This document shows, one piece after another, positions 1 to 7,421 of a stretch of 64,000 bases of DNA. Source of the DNA: Streptomyces sp. SAT1 (GTDB lineage: Bacteria; Actinomycetota; Actinomycetes; Streptomycetales; Streptomycetaceae); NCBI RefSeq assembly GCF_001654495.1, contig NZ_CP015849.1:930001-994000 (forward strand). The letters run 5' to 3'. Under the pieces are notes generated by a model, which did not search any database, had not been told where the DNA came from, and saw only the letters and a list, made by a program, of their open reading frames with translations. A program made the translations under genes and the position numbers. Position 1 is the stretch's first letter. Each line of letters starts with the position of its first letter.

Positions 1-222
1 GTGAACCCGGCCGCGCAGATCAGTTTCATGGGTGAGGACCGGACGGCGCCGGTCGCACCCGATCTGAGCGTGGAGGTCGACGACGTCGACGCCGCCTATG
101 CCGTGCTGCGCGAACGCGGCGCGGAGATCGTGCATCCGCTGACCGACGAGGAGTGGGGTGTACGCCGCTTCTTCGTCCGCGATCCCAACGGCCGGGTCGT
201 CAACGTCCTCGGGCACCGCTGA
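1..222 (+). CDS. VOC-fold (glyoxalase/bleomycin-resistance type) protein, 3' part only
   Basis: The 73 visible residues are the C-terminal half of a vicinal-oxygen-chelate protein, the superfamily of glyoxalase I, fosfomycin/bleomycin resistance proteins and extradiol dioxygenases. The signature is the last beta-alpha-beta-beta-beta module: DVDAAYAVLRERGAEIV followed by WGVRRFFVRDPNGRVVNVL. In metal-dependent members the last strand usually supplies a Glu ligand; here that place is Asn (VVNVL), so a metal site may be altered or absent. An in-frame GTG sits at base 1, but the fold needs roughly 50 more residues, so the real start most likely lies before the window. The substrate cannot be told from the sequence. 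Confidence 0.8.
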   Translation: MNPAAQISFMGEDRTAPVAPDLSVEVDDVDAAYAVLRERGAEIVHPLTDEEWGVRRFFVRDPNGRVVNVLGHR

Positions 223-415
223 GGACTGCCCTCCCCCCGGCCCTTCCCCGCACCGGTCCAGGCACAACCGGCGGGAGCGTGCGGCCGAAGACACCCGAAG
301 GAGTGCGTTTTCCCCTCTGTTCCCGCGTCGTCGGCGTCCGGGTACCTCCTGAGACACCGGCTTCTGCTGCACTGCCCTGTGTCCGTACCGAGTTGACGAC
401 ACATCAGGGGGCACG

Positions 416-1666
416 GTGGGCACAGCGGGACCTGTGGCGGCGCGGCGCGCCGGGCGGTTCACCACGGCACTGGCCGTTCTCCTCGCCGGCGGCGCGCTGG
501 CGGGCACGGCCCTGGTGGGGGCGGCGGCGCCGGCCAGCGGCGCGCCCGGCGCCGAGCAGATCGCACCGGGGGTGGAGTACCGCGAGTTCGACCTCGCCGC
601 GGCGCACGGCACGGTGCGGGTGCATGTGATCGGCGTCGATCTGGACGACAAGGACGTGCGCGTCGGCCTGTTGCACCCGGACGCCGTGGCGGCGCGGGGC
701 ACCGTGTCCCGGCTGGCCACCGCACAGGGGGCGCTCGCCGGGGTCAACGGGGACTTCTTCGACATCACCGAGACCCAGCACCCCGGCGTCGCGGCGACCG
801 GCGCTTCGGTCGGTCCGGAGATCGCGGACGGGCGCGCGCTCAAGGCCGCCGTACCGCGCGGCCAGCGCTTCGGCCCGGCCCTGCCGCCCGGTACGACCAC
901 CGAGGACGTGCTCGGCGTGGGCACCGACCGCAGGGCGCGCCTCGACCGGCTGACCCTGTCGGGGACGGTGACCACGCCCGAGGGGCAGGTGAAGCTCGGC
1001 GGCTTCAACCAGTACGCGCTGCCGGTCGGTTCGGTCGGCGCCTACACCTCCGACTGGGGGCCCGTCTCCCGCGCCCGGACGGTGTGCGGCACGGACACCG
1101 AGCGCGGCGCGCCGTGCAGCAAGGACACCTACGAGGTGACGGTCCGGGACGGCAGGGTGACCCGGACGGCCGGCGCGCCCGGCAGCGGTGCCGTCCCGGA
1201 CGGCACGACGGTGCTGGTGGGCCGGGAGGCGGGAGCGCAGCGGCTGCGCGCGCTCTCCGTGGGCGAGGCGGTGCGGGTCGAGCACCGGGTGACGGCGGTC
1301 TCCGGAGTGCCGTACGCCTTCGCGGTGGGCGGATTCCCGGTGCTGCGCGGCGGCGCGGCGGTGTCCGGGCTCGACGGGGCGACGGCGGCCGTGCGCACCG
1401 CCGTGGGCGTCGCGGACGGCGGGCACCGGCTGCTGCTCCTGGCGCTGGACGGGGCGTCCGCGTACCGGAGCGGGCTGACCCTCGCCGAGGTGGCCGCCGC
1501 CCTGCGCGACCTGGGGGCGAGCGACGGCTTCAATCTGGACGGCGGCGGCTCCAGCACGCTGGTCGCCCGGGAGCCCGGCGCCACGAAGGTGACGGTGCGC
1601 AACCATCCGAGCGACGGCGCCGAACGGGCGGTCGCCAACGGGGTCGGGGTGTTCTCCGGCGCGTGA
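416..1666 (+). CDS. Exported phosphodiester glycosidase family protein (NAGPA domain)
   Basis: A 416-residue exported protein. Residues 1-45 look like a signal peptide: Arg-rich start (AARRAGRFTTALAV), Ala/Leu/Gly-rich core, small residues before ASGAPG. The rest matches the NAGPA domain first known from the uncovering enzyme that removes GlcNAc from a GlcNAc-phosphodiester. Markers are VNGDFFDI near residue 110, the VGPEIADG segment and the C-terminal NLDGGGSSTLV active-site block. Bacterial members are thought to act on glycosyl phosphodiesters in cell envelope or phage-type polymers, but the substrate here is unknown. The GTG start is chosen because AGGGGG lies five bases upstream and the signal peptide begins directly there. 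It is the only gene of its transcription unit; the next gene converges on it. Confidence 0.85.
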   Translation: MGTAGPVAARRAGRFTTALAVLLAGGALAGTALVGAAAPASGAPGAEQIAPGVEYREFDLAAAHGTVRVHVIGVDLDDKDVRVGLLHPDAVAARGTVSRLATAQGALAGVNGDFFDITETQHPGVAATGASVGPEIADGRALKAAVPRGQRFGPALPPGTTTEDVLGVGTDRRARLDRLTLSGTVTTPEGQVKLGGFNQYALPVGSVGAYTSDWGPVSRARTVCGTDTERGAPCSKDTYEVTVRDGRVTRTAGAPGSGAVPDGTTVLVGREAGAQRLRALSVGEAVRVEHRVTAVSGVPYAFAVGGFPVLRGGAAVSGLDGATAAVRTAVGVADGGHRLLLLALDGASAYRSGLTLAEVAAALRDLGASDGFNLDGGGSSTLVAREPGATKVTVRNHPSDGAERAVANGVGVFSGA

Positions 1667-1710
1667 CCCGTCCTTCGGGCAGGCAGCGCGGGGCGCGGAC
1701 CCCCACCGTG

Positions 1711-1905
1711 TCAGGGCCGCAGGCTGCTGACGATCTCGGCGGTGGCCGCCAGCCCCTCGTGGATGGTGGGCGCCATGCTGGAGCCGGCCAGGAAGAAGCC
1801 GAGCATGCCGCAGACCAGGGCATGGGAGCACTTCAGGGCGCCGTTGCGCACGAAGATGATCGCCAGGATCGCGAGCAGCAGCACCACCGAGATGGAAATG
1901 GCCAT
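1711..1905 (-). CDS. Small conserved membrane protein (64 aa)
   Basis: Begins MAISISVVLLLAILAIIFVR, a clear transmembrane helix, followed by a second hydrophobic stretch CGMLGFFLAGSSMAP and a short amphipathic end. An AGGAGGT ribosome site seven bases before the ATG at 1905 fixes the start and removes an extra 15 residues that an upstream start would add. From memory such proteins (short, KXXHAXVCXXFGFXLA core) are common on Streptomyces chromosomes and beside conjugative-element transfer genes, but no transfer genes are present here and no function is known. The gene converges with the glycosidase gene, 44 bp apart. Confidence 0.7.
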   Translation of the reverse strand: MAISISVVLLLAILAIIFVRNGALKCSHALVCGMLGFFLAGSSMAPTIHEGLAATAEIVSSLRP

Positions 1906-2031
1906 CGTCAACCTCCTCCGCCACGCCCACTTCGCGGCTTTCGGCCGCAAGTGTGGCGTAGCGGAGGGTTCGACCGGGCGGCTGACGTGTCCGCCGAACG
2001 TGTGGTTCTGCCGGTGGCCGCGCGAGCGGTC

Positions 2032-2925
2032 CTACGGCCTGGCCGGGCGTCCGCCGCGGCCCTCGTGGGCGTGGGCGTCGAGGAAGGCTTCGAGACCGGC
2101 GAGGTCGTCGGTGTTGAGGTGGTCGACGCCCGCGGCGAGCAGTTCGCTCCACAGGGCGTCGCGGGCGGGTCCGGGAGCGTCGGGTGTGGCCCAGAACCGC
2201 ACCCGCTGCCCGTGGGCGTGGGCACGGGCGACGATGCCGCGCAGCGCGCGGCGCTCGGCGGCCGGGAAGGGGCCGGTGCCCTGCCAGGTGAAGTGCGACG
2301 TCCAGTCCTCGCTGATCAGCGGGGCGAAGGAGGCGGGCGCGGGACCGCCGAGATCGGTGAGCCGTCCGTCGTAGAAGGCCCGGCGCACCGTCTGGGCCTC
2401 CATCGGGCCGCGGGCCGCGCGGTCGCCGGAGATCACGGCGGTGACCGGGCCGGGGCGGACGCGTCCGTGGGCGCAGCTGGTGAACAGGTGCCGGTAGCGG
2501 GTCAGACGGCGGTCGAGTTCCCGGTAGGTGGCGGCGCCCTCCGTCTTGATGTCGACGAGGAGCTGGAGCGGCCGGGCGGCTGCGCCTGGGTAGACGGAGC
2601 CGTGGTGGGAGCGGACGCGGGCGCCCAGCGGGTCGAGGTAGAGGGTTTCGAGGGTGCGCCGGGGGTCGAGGTCGGCCGGGTCGTGGGCGACCAGGAGCTG
2701 TCCGCCGACGAGGTAGATGTCGGCCTCGACGCTGCCGAAGCGGTGGTCGAGGGCGTCCAGGAGGGGGCGCGGGTGCTCGTAGTCGTTGTGCGCGTGGGCG
2801 CGCCACAGCGGGCGCGGGCCGGGCCGCCGGTCACCGGCGGCGGCCCGCGCGGCGGGCAGGGCGACGGTGCCCGCGAGGGCGGCACCGAGGGTGGTGAGGG
2901 CTCTGCGACGGGTGGTGAGGGCCAT
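2032..2925 (-). CDS. Exported glycerophosphodiester/phosphatidylinositol phosphodiesterase-like protein
   Basis: A 297-residue TIM-barrel phosphodiesterase of the PLC-like/GDPD superfamily. The active-site block HAHNDYEHPRPLLDALD is followed by SVEADIYLVGGQLLVAHD, giving the His / Glu-x-Asp / His set used for metal-assisted general acid-base catalysis. The C-terminal DHLNTDDLAGLEAFL is also usual for the family. The N-terminus TTRRRALTTLGAALAGTVALPAARA has a twin-arginine-like pair, a hydrophobic stretch and an A-x-A cleavage site, so Tat or Sec export is expected. The ATG at 2925 has GGGAGG eight bases upstream and puts the signal peptide at the very N-terminus; an in-frame start 54 bases earlier lacks this. 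Substrate uncertain (glycerophosphodiesters or inositol lipids). Confidence 0.8.
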   Translation of the reverse strand: MALTTRRRALTTLGAALAGTVALPAARAAAGDRRPGPRPLWRAHAHNDYEHPRPLLDALDHRFGSVEADIYLVGGQLLVAHDPADLDPRRTLETLYLDPLGARVRSHHGSVYPGAAARPLQLLVDIKTEGAATYRELDRRLTRYRHLFTSCAHGRVRPGPVTAVISGDRAARGPMEAQTVRRAFYDGRLTDLGGPAPASFAPLISEDWTSHFTWQGTGPFPAAERRALRGIVARAHAHGQRVRFWATPDAPGPARDALWSELLAAGVDHLNTDDLAGLEAFLDAHAHEGRGGRPARP

Positions 2926-3035
2926 GCTCTGCCTCCCTTGAGGGGCGTACGGGACCTCAAGGGAGTATGCGCGGCGCACAGGCCCAACGGGCTCTCAGGC
3001 GAAGGGAGTTGGCCGGATGGTCCGCCCGTGTTCAC

Positions 3036-3127
3036 CGGCGGCCCGGACCGGTGGTCCGCCGGCGGTCGGGACCGGTGATCCGCCGGCGGCCGGGACCGGT
3101 GGTCCGTCGGCGGTCGGGACGGTGGAC
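3036..3127. repeat. 24-bp imperfect tandem repeat (about 3.8 copies) with internal hairpins
   Basis: Units at 3036-3059, 3060-3083, 3084-3107 and a partial copy to 3127. Each unit contains GGACC-GGT-GGTCC or a close variant, so every repeat can form a small stem-loop. It lies between the phosphodiesterase start (2925) and the 3' end of the acyl-CoA dehydrogenase operon (3181), where it could act as a transcription terminator or mRNA-stabilising array. Confidence 0.8.
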
Positions 3128-3180
3128 GGGCCAGGTGCAGCGGAGGTCCGGGCACGGGGGCGGACCTCCGCCGGTGCGGG

Positions 3181-4329
3181 TCAGCCGACGGGCGCGGGCG
3201 CGGCCGGTGGCGCCGGGAGGTCGACCAGCGCGGCCAGCGTCTCCCGGTGGGCGCCCGCGGTGCCGTACGCGAGTGCGTCGGACTTGGCCCGTTTCAGATA
3301 CAGGTGCACAGGGTGCTCCCAGGTCATGCCGATGCCGCCGTGCAGCTGCACCGCCTCCTCGGCGGCGTGCACGGCGACGGCGGCCGCGTATGCCTGGGCG
3401 ACGGCGACCGCCACGTCGGCGTCCTCGTCGCGGGCCAGCGCGTCGGCGGCGTTGCGTGCGGCGGCGCGGAGGTGGACGGTCTCCAGCCAGAGCTGGGCGA
3501 GCCGGTGCTTGAGGGCCTGGAAGCCGCCGACGGGCCGGTTGAACTGCTTGCGCTCCTTCAGGTAGGCCACGGTCTGTGTCAGCGTCCATTCGGCCAGGCC
3601 CAGTTGCTCGGAGGCGAGCAGTCCCGCCCCGGCGCGCAGGGCGCGGCGCACGGCGGGCTCCGCGTCGCCGATGCGGCGGCCCGCGGCGCCGTCCAGCCGC
3701 ACGCGGGCGAGCGGCCTGGTCAGGTCCAGGGGCACCTGCGGGACGACGGTCGCGGCGGCGGCGTCGACCGCGTACAGGCCGCCGTCGTCGGCGGGTACGA
3801 GCAGGACGTCGGCGACCGCCGCGTCGGCCACGGCGGTCAGCTCCCCGCGCAGGGTGCCGTTCTCGCGGCGCACGACGGCGTGCGGCGCGCCGGGGGCGGT
3901 GGACAGGGCGACGGCCAGCACGCCGGTCGAGGCGGCCGTGGCCAGCTCGGTGACGAGGTCGTCCGCCCCGCAGGCCAGCAGCGCCTCGGTGGCGACCACC
4001 GCGCTGGTCAGGTAGGGCACGGGCGCGACCGCGCGGCCCAGTTCCTCCAGGACGACGGCGGCCTCGCGGTGGCCGGCGCCCTGGCCGCCGAGTTCCTCGG
4101 GCACCAGGAGACCGGCCAGGCCCATGCCGCCGGCCAGGATCTTCCACAGCGGTACGTCGTGCGGGGTGTCCGACTCCGTGCGCGCGAGCACGTCCGGCGC
4201 GGCGCAGTGGTCGGTGAGCAGGTCGCGGACGGCGGCCCGCAGCGCCTCTTCCTCCTCGGAGTACAGGAGGTCCGGCCCGGCGTGCGGGCGGGCCGCTCCG
4301 GCGGGCAGGGGGTCCGGCTGGGTGCTCAT
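3181..4329 (-). CDS. Acyl-CoA dehydrogenase-like subunit (probable non-catalytic partner)
   Basis: A 382-residue acyl-CoA dehydrogenase fold. The N-terminal helical part LYSEEEEALRAAVRDLLTDH, the VPEELGGQGAGHREAAVVLEEL segment (residues about 70-90, split by no gap) and the C-terminal GGIGMTWEHPVHLYLKRAK are typical. The usual catalytic Glu block near the C-terminus (EGT.EI) is absent and replaced by SDALAYGTAG, and the flavin-binding middle is poorly conserved. In actinobacteria, adjacent FadE pairs form alpha2beta2 heterotetramers in which only one subunit is catalytic, and this gene looks like that partner. The ATG overlaps the stop of the upstream dehydrogenase as ATGA, so the two are translationally coupled. 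It is last in a three-gene operon. Confidence 0.82.
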   Translation of the reverse strand: MSTQPDPLPAGAARPHAGPDLLYSEEEEALRAAVRDLLTDHCAAPDVLARTESDTPHDVPLWKILAGGMGLAGLLVPEELGGQGAGHREAAVVLEELGRAVAPVPYLTSAVVATEALLACGADDLVTELATAASTGVLAVALSTAPGAPHAVVRRENGTLRGELTAVADAAVADVLLVPADDGGLYAVDAAAATVVPQVPLDLTRPLARVRLDGAAGRRIGDAEPAVRRALRAGAGLLASEQLGLAEWTLTQTVAYLKERKQFNRPVGGFQALKHRLAQLWLETVHLRAAARNAADALARDEDADVAVAVAQAYAAAVAVHAAEEAVQLHGGIGMTWEHPVHLYLKRAKSDALAYGTAGAHRETLAALVDLPAPPAAPAPVG

Positions 4330-5519
4330 CGGGCCAGGTCCTTCCAGGCGACGTCCTTGTCGGTGCGCGGTTCGGCGGGCAGGCCGAGGACGCGCTCGGC
4401 GACGATGTTCAGCAGGATCTCGCTGGTCCCGCCCTCGATGCTGTTGCCCTTGGACCGCAGATAGCGGTATCCGGCGTCCCGGCCGGTGAAGTCGACGAGT
4501 TCGGGGCGGCGCATGGTCCAGTCGTCGTACAGGAGCCCTTCCTCGCCGCGCAGTTCGACCTCCAGGCCGCTGATGCGCTGGTTGAGGCCGGCGAAGGCGA
4601 GTTTCATGCCGGAGCCCTCGGGGCCGGGCTGTCCGGCGGCGAGTTGCTGGCGCAGCCGCTCGCCGGTGAGCCGGGCGACCTCGGCCTCCACCCACAGGGT
4701 CAGCAGCCGCTGGTGCAGGTCGTGGGTGCGCAGCCCGGGGCGTTCGCGCCAGGTCCTGGCGACCGGGCCGATCATGCCGCCCTCGCGGGGCAGCCGCATG
4801 CCGCCGATGGAGACGCGCTCGTTCATGAGGGTGGTCTGCGCGACCCGCCAGCCGTCGCCGACCGCGCCGAGCCGGTGGGCGTCGGGGATGCGGACGCCGG
4901 TCAGGAAGACCTCGTTGAACTCGGCCTCGCCGGTGATCTGGCGCAGCGGCCTGACCTCGACCCCGGGGTCGGTCATGTCGCACAGGAAGTAGGTGATGCC
5001 CTGGTGCTTGGGCAGCGCGGGGTCGGTGCGGGCGATGAGGATGGCCCAGCGGGCGAGGTGGGCGCTGGAGGTCCACACCTTCTGGCCGTCGACGATCCAG
5101 TCCTCGCCGTCCCGGACGGCGCGGGTGCCGAGGGCGGCGAGGTCGGACCCGGCGCCCGGCTCGCTGAACAGCTGGCACCAGACCTCCTGTCCGGTCCACA
5201 GGGGCCGCAGGAAGCGCCGTTTCTGCTCGTCGGTGCCGTAGCGCAGGAGGGTCGGGGCGGCCATGCCGAGGCCGATGCCGATGCGGTGCGGGTCGTTGTC
5301 GGGGGCGCCCGCTGCCTCCAGTTCGGCGTCGACGACGGCCTGGAGGGCGCGGGGGGCGCCGAGTCCGCCGAGTCCTTCGGGGAAGTGCACCCAGGCCAGT
5401 CCGGCGTCGAAGCGCGCCCGGAGGAAGGCGAGCCGGTCCGTCGTGGCGGGCGGGTGGGCGGCGAGCAGTTCGCGGGCGCGGCGGCGCAGTCCGGCCGCGT
5501 CCAGGGTCTCGGCGGTCAC
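4326..5519 (-). CDS. Acyl-CoA dehydrogenase (catalytic-type subunit)
   Basis: A 397-residue flavoprotein that would alpha,beta-dehydrogenate an acyl-CoA and pass electrons to electron-transfer flavoprotein. Seen are WCQLFSEPGAGSDLAALGT (flavin/substrate loop, about residue 130), GQKVWTSSAHLARWAIL, the NEVFLTGVRIP strand, and the C-terminal SKGNSIEGGTSEILLNIVAE with the acid residue and the GGTSEI flavin-phosphate motif. The start is a GTG that overlaps the stop of the oxidoreductase gene (GTGA), and the product overlaps the next dehydrogenase by ATGA. Its acyl substrate is unknown; the pairing with a second FadE-like protein is typical of sterol or branched-chain/bulky acyl-CoA catabolism in actinobacteria, which is inference. 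Confidence 0.85.
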   Translation of the reverse strand: MTAETLDAAGLRRRARELLAAHPPATTDRLAFLRARFDAGLAWVHFPEGLGGLGAPRALQAVVDAELEAAGAPDNDPHRIGIGLGMAAPTLLRYGTDEQKRRFLRPLWTGQEVWCQLFSEPGAGSDLAALGTRAVRDGEDWIVDGQKVWTSSAHLARWAILIARTDPALPKHQGITYFLCDMTDPGVEVRPLRQITGEAEFNEVFLTGVRIPDAHRLGAVGDGWRVAQTTLMNERVSIGGMRLPREGGMIGPVARTWRERPGLRTHDLHQRLLTLWVEAEVARLTGERLRQQLAAGQPGPEGSGMKLAFAGLNQRISGLEVELRGEEGLLYDDWTMRRPELVDFTGRDAGYRYLRSKGNSIEGGTSEILLNIVAERVLGLPAEPRTDKDVAWKDLAR

Positions 5520-6493
5520 GCGGCGGACCCCTCGCCCCGGGCGGGCAGCACGGAGACGCGGCCGGTGGTGACGCCGTCGGCGACCCGCTGCACCGCGTCC
5601 GCCGCGCCGCCGAGCGGCACCCGCTCGCTCACCAGCGGCTTGACGGCGCCGCGGGCGGCCAGTTCGGTGAGCTGCTCGTGGCAGTGCCGCACGAGCTGGG
5701 GGTTCTTGGTGTTGTACAGGCCCCAGTGCAGGCCGAGGATCGAGTAGTTCTTGACGAGGGCGTGGTTGAGCGCCGGGGCGGGGACGGTCCCGCCGGCGAA
5801 GCCGACGACCACGATCCGGCCCTCGAAGGCGACGGTCTTGGCGGACTGGGTGTACGCCTCGCCGCCGACCGGGTCGTAGACCACGTCGGCGCCCCGGCCG
5901 CCGGTGGCCTCCTTGACGGCGGCGACGACATCCTCGGCACGCCGGTCGACGACGACGTCGCAGCCCAGTTCCCGGGCCACGGCCGCCTTGGCGGGGCCGC
6001 CGACGACGCCGATGACGGTCGCGCCCGCCGCCTTGCCGAGCTGCACGGCGGCGCTGCCGACGCCGCCGGCCGCGGCGTGCACGAGCAGGGTCTCGCCCGC
6101 CTCCAGGCGTGCCCGGCGGTGCAGGCCGAACCAGCCCGTCTGGTAGCCGATGTGCAGGGCGGCGGCCTCGGCGTCGTCCAGCGCCTCGGGCGCGGGCAGC
6201 AGGGCGGCCGCGTCCGCGACGGCGTACTCGGCGAAACCGCCGTGGGGCAGGGCCGGGTTGGCGATCACCCTGCGACCGTCCTCGGTCTCGCCGCAGATCT
6301 CCACCCCGGGGGTGAAGGGCAGCGGCGGCCGCACCTGGTACTGGCCGCGGCACAGCAGGGCGTCCGGGAAGTTGACGTTGGCGGCGCGCACCGCGAGGAG
6401 GACCTGACCGGCGCCGGGCACGGGCCGTTCGGTCTCCTCCAGACGCATCACCTTGCTCGGTTCGCCGTTCTCGTGCACTCGCCATGCCTGCAT
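5516..6493 (-). CDS. NADPH:quinone oxidoreductase family protein (MDR superfamily)
   Basis: A 325-residue medium-chain dehydrogenase/reductase without the structural or catalytic zinc ligands, so of the quinone oxidoreductase/zeta-crystallin branch. The N-terminal catalytic domain has AANVNFPDALLCRGQY and PFTPGVEICG; the Rossmann fold carries LVHAAAGGVGSAAVQLGKAAG broken here as AAGGVGSAAVQLGKA (NADPH site). The start at 6493 is supported by GGAGG six bases upstream and by the standard MQAWRVHENGEP opening. It is first in an operon with two acyl-CoA dehydrogenases; the contiguous overlaps imply a shared catabolic role, possibly reducing an enone or enoyl product. Confidence 0.87.
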   Translation of the reverse strand: MQAWRVHENGEPSKVMRLEETERPVPGAGQVLLAVRAANVNFPDALLCRGQYQVRPPLPFTPGVEICGETEDGRRVIANPALPHGGFAEYAVADAAALLPAPEALDDAEAAALHIGYQTGWFGLHRRARLEAGETLLVHAAAGGVGSAAVQLGKAAGATVIGVVGGPAKAAVARELGCDVVVDRRAEDVVAAVKEATGGRGADVVYDPVGGEAYTQSAKTVAFEGRIVVVGFAGGTVPAPALNHALVKNYSILGLHWGLYNTKNPQLVRHCHEQLTELAARGAVKPLVSERVPLGGAADAVQRVADGVTTGRVSVLPARGEGSAA

Positions 6494-6534
6494 GCGCCGC
6501 CTCCGCGAAACTGCGTCGTCCGATCGGTGACGGC

Positions 6535-6551
6535 ATACTAAGCGGTCGCTT
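6535..6551 (-). promoter_or_regulatory. Candidate promoter -10 with overlapping TetR-type operator for the dehydrogenase operon
   Basis: On the minus strand TAGTAT (6540 to 6535) is a good -10 element for the oxidoreductase-dehydrogenase operon starting at 6493. Overlapping it is the palindrome AAGCG-GT-CGCTT (6540-6551), a shape common among TetR-family operators that control fatty-acid and acyl-CoA genes in actinobacteria. No TetR gene lies next to it, so the regulator would be encoded elsewhere. Confidence 0.5.
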
Positions 6552-6609
6552 GCCGTGAGGGGAACTCCAGGGAACGCTCGCCCGAGGGGAACTCCGAGTA
6601 CGGGGAACC

Positions 6610-7257
6610 TCAGTCGTCCTCCTCGCGCCCGCCCCGCCGCGCGGACCGCGTCGGCCGCGCTCGTACGTGCATCCGCTCGCCCTGCGGTCCGAACAGGCTC
6701 AGGAACTCCACCGGCCCCTCCCCCGTCGATCCGAACCAGTGCGGCACGCGCGTGTCGAACTCCGCGGCCTCGCCCGCCGAGAGCACCACGTCGTGCTCGC
6801 CCAGCACGATCCGCAGCTTCCCGGACAGCACGTACAGCCACTCGTAGCCCTCGTGGGTACGCAGGTCCGGGTCCTGCTTGCGCCGCGGTTCGAGCACCTT
6901 GTACGCCTGGAGCCCGCCGGTCTGCCGGGTGAGCGGCCAGTGGGTGCGACCGCCGCGCACGATGGGCCGGGCCCGCACCCGGGGGTCCCCGACCGGCGGG
7001 GCGCCGACCAGTTCGTCGAGCGGCACCTGATGGGCCCGCGCGATCGGCAGCAGCAGTTCCAGGCTGGGTCTGCGCAGCCCGGACTCCAGCCGCGAGAGGG
7101 TGCTGACCGAGATGCCGGTGGTCTCCGACAGGCCCGCGAGGGTCACCTCCCGCTCCTTGCGGATCCGCCGCAGCCTCGGCCCCACACCCGCCAGTACGTC
7201 GTCCGTCGTGCCCGTAGTGCCCCTAGTGCCCGTCGCGTCCATCGTGTCCGTTGCCAT
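6610..7257 (-). CDS. XRE-family regulator with C-terminal cupin sensor domain
   Basis: A 215-residue transcription factor. An N-terminal Cro/CI helix-turn-helix (residues about 22-75: RRIRKEREVTLAGLSETTG, then VSTLSRLESGLRRPSLELL) is joined to a cupin_2 barrel (about 125-200: THEGYEWLYVLSGKLRIVL and EFDTRVPHWFGS). This architecture is used by small-molecule-sensing repressors such as PuuR-like proteins. The start at 7257 is chosen because a promoter ends seven bases before it (leaderless); a start 12 codons upstream would lie inside that promoter. The gene is divergent from the CxxC flavoprotein at 7422, which is the most likely target beside itself. Confidence 0.87.
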   Translation of the reverse strand: MATDTMDATGTRGTTGTTDDVLAGVGPRLRRIRKEREVTLAGLSETTGISVSTLSRLESGLRRPSLELLLPIARAHQVPLDELVGAPPVGDPRVRARPIVRGGRTHWPLTRQTGGLQAYKVLEPRRKQDPDLRTHEGYEWLYVLSGKLRIVLGEHDVVLSAGEAAEFDTRVPHWFGSTGEGPVEFLSLFGPQGERMHVRARPTRSARRGGREEDD

Positions 7258-7293
7258 ACCCGCCATTGCAGAATCAGCAAAGCCATTTGTCAA
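7258..7293 (-). promoter_or_regulatory. Strong promoter for the XRE-cupin gene, leaderless
   Basis: Reading the minus strand: TTGACA (7293-7288), a 17-bp spacer, TGCAAT (7270-7265), then seven bases to the ATG at 7257. Transcription would begin at or next to the start codon. AATGGC occurs twice (7287-7282 and 7267-7262), exactly 20 bp apart, on the same face of the helix, and could be an autoregulatory operator. Confidence 0.65.
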
Positions 7294-7331
7294 TCCCGCA
7301 CGCGTCGAGCGACCGTCGCGAGGAGAGGCGC

Positions 7332-7405
7332 GATGAACGCGATGACGCGATGAACGCGATGACGCGATGAACGCGATGACGCGATGAACGCGATGAACGC
7401 GATGA
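7332..7405. repeat. 17-bp tandem repeat plus 9-bp half units
   Basis: Three exact copies of GATGAACGCGATGACGC at 7332-7348, 7349-7365 and 7366-7382 are followed by two 9-bp half units GATGAACGC (7383-7391, 7392-7400) and a degenerate one. The array fills the spacer between the divergent XRE-cupin and flavoprotein genes and ends just before the GGGAGG ribosome site of the latter, so it sits in the promoter or 5' leader of that gene. Confidence 0.9.
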
Positions 7406-7421
7406 AAGGGAGGTGGTCACC

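Noticed and set aside
1711..1905. Remnant of an integrative conjugative element because of a small transfer-operon-like membrane protein
   Set aside because: No integrase, TraB-type translocase, replication gene, att repeats or tRNA nearby; such small proteins also occur alone on chromosomes.
404..2806. Long 800-codon open frame on the minus strand and similar long Arg/Pro-rich frames throughout
   Set aside because: Antisense shadows of GC-rich genes: no family similarity, no ribosome site, the codon-position GC pattern belongs to the opposite strand, and clear conserved genes cover the same DNA.
7332..7405. Tandem repeats as a CRISPR array
   Set aside because: Units are contiguous without unique spacers, and no cas genes occur; the same holds for the other tandem arrays in the window.
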